A stretch of 22,434 bases of DNA from contig JADGJT010000367.1 in the NCBI GenBank assembly GCA_027604005.1, forward strand, positions 1 to 22,434. The letters are read 5' to 3'. This stretch comes from Dinochytrium kinnereticum (lineage: Eukaryota; Chytridiomycota; Chytridiomycetes; Chytridiales; Chytridiaceae). The translations under genes and the position numbers were made by a program. Under the pieces are notes generated by a model. That model was not told where the DNA came from and searched no databases. It saw nothing but the letters and a program-made list of their open reading frames with translations. This document shows positions 22,361 to 22,434 of the stretch, one piece after another. Numbering within the stretch: position 1 is the first letter of the stretch; each line of letters opens with the position of its first letter.

Positions 22361-22434
22361 TCTTATGCGACCACGCTACGTGCGCAATATACATCGAGGC
22401 TATTGTCGGCCTTGTGCATCTTATGCGACCACGC
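22360..22434. repeat. 17-bp direct repeat at the window end, 58-bp period
   Basis: ATCTTATGCGACCACGC occurs at 22360-22376 and again at 22418-22434, the last base of the window. The 41 nt between the copies show no further repeat. Confidence 0.95.

Noticed and set aside
22360..22434. CRISPR-like repeat-spacer unit
   Set aside because: There are only two copies of a 17-bp repeat in a eukaryotic context with no cas genes. A tandem repeat or assembly end explains it better.

Overview
The window is nuclear DNA of a eukaryote, most likely a fungus. It has intron-dense protein genes with short GT-AG introns (48-259 nt), a full-length GCN1 gene, and a Ysc84/Lsb3-type SYLF gene with a proline-rich tail, which is a typical fungal arrangement. 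T- and G-rich low-complexity spacers would suit an early-diverging lineage such as a chytrid, but the sequence does not prove this. I see no prokaryotic features, CRISPR array, phage, complete transposon, tRNA or rRNA.

Layout. 1-2027: gene-free spacer with homopolymers, a 16-G run and a degenerate tandem repeat (655-1201) carrying (TTG)n blocks. 2028-11658 (+): GCN1, rebuilt as 13 exons coding for about 2,856 residues, with every junction keeping phase. 11659-12157: convergent 3' spacer. 12158-17899 (-): a long, mostly disordered protein of about 1,775-1,795 residues that I cannot name. It is rebuilt from three exons, plus one possible in-frame intron, and ends in a Cys-rich RING-like motif. 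17900-18600: divergent promoter region. 18601-20705 (+): SYLF-domain (Ysc84/Lsb3-like) gene with 9 exons including a 13-nt micro-exon; its SH3 domain breaks off after about 16 residues. 20706-22102: spacer with inverted repeats, a CCAT/CCCT pyrimidine tract, a TATA box and a likely 5'-UTR intron. 22103 onward (+): start of a Pro/His/Gln-rich gene or a very small protein. The window ends exactly on a 17-bp direct repeat.

The genes do not form a pathway. GCN1 acts in amino-acid-starvation and ribosome-collision signalling through Gcn2; the SYLF protein acts at actin patches and in endocytosis. No new biological system is evident. The most unusual signal is compositional: many exons start C-rich and end G-rich, with Leu codons switching from CTC/CTT to TTG, and the unnamed gene alternates C-rich and G-rich sense blocks along one long exon. 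A 13-bp perfect hairpin sits at one of these switches.
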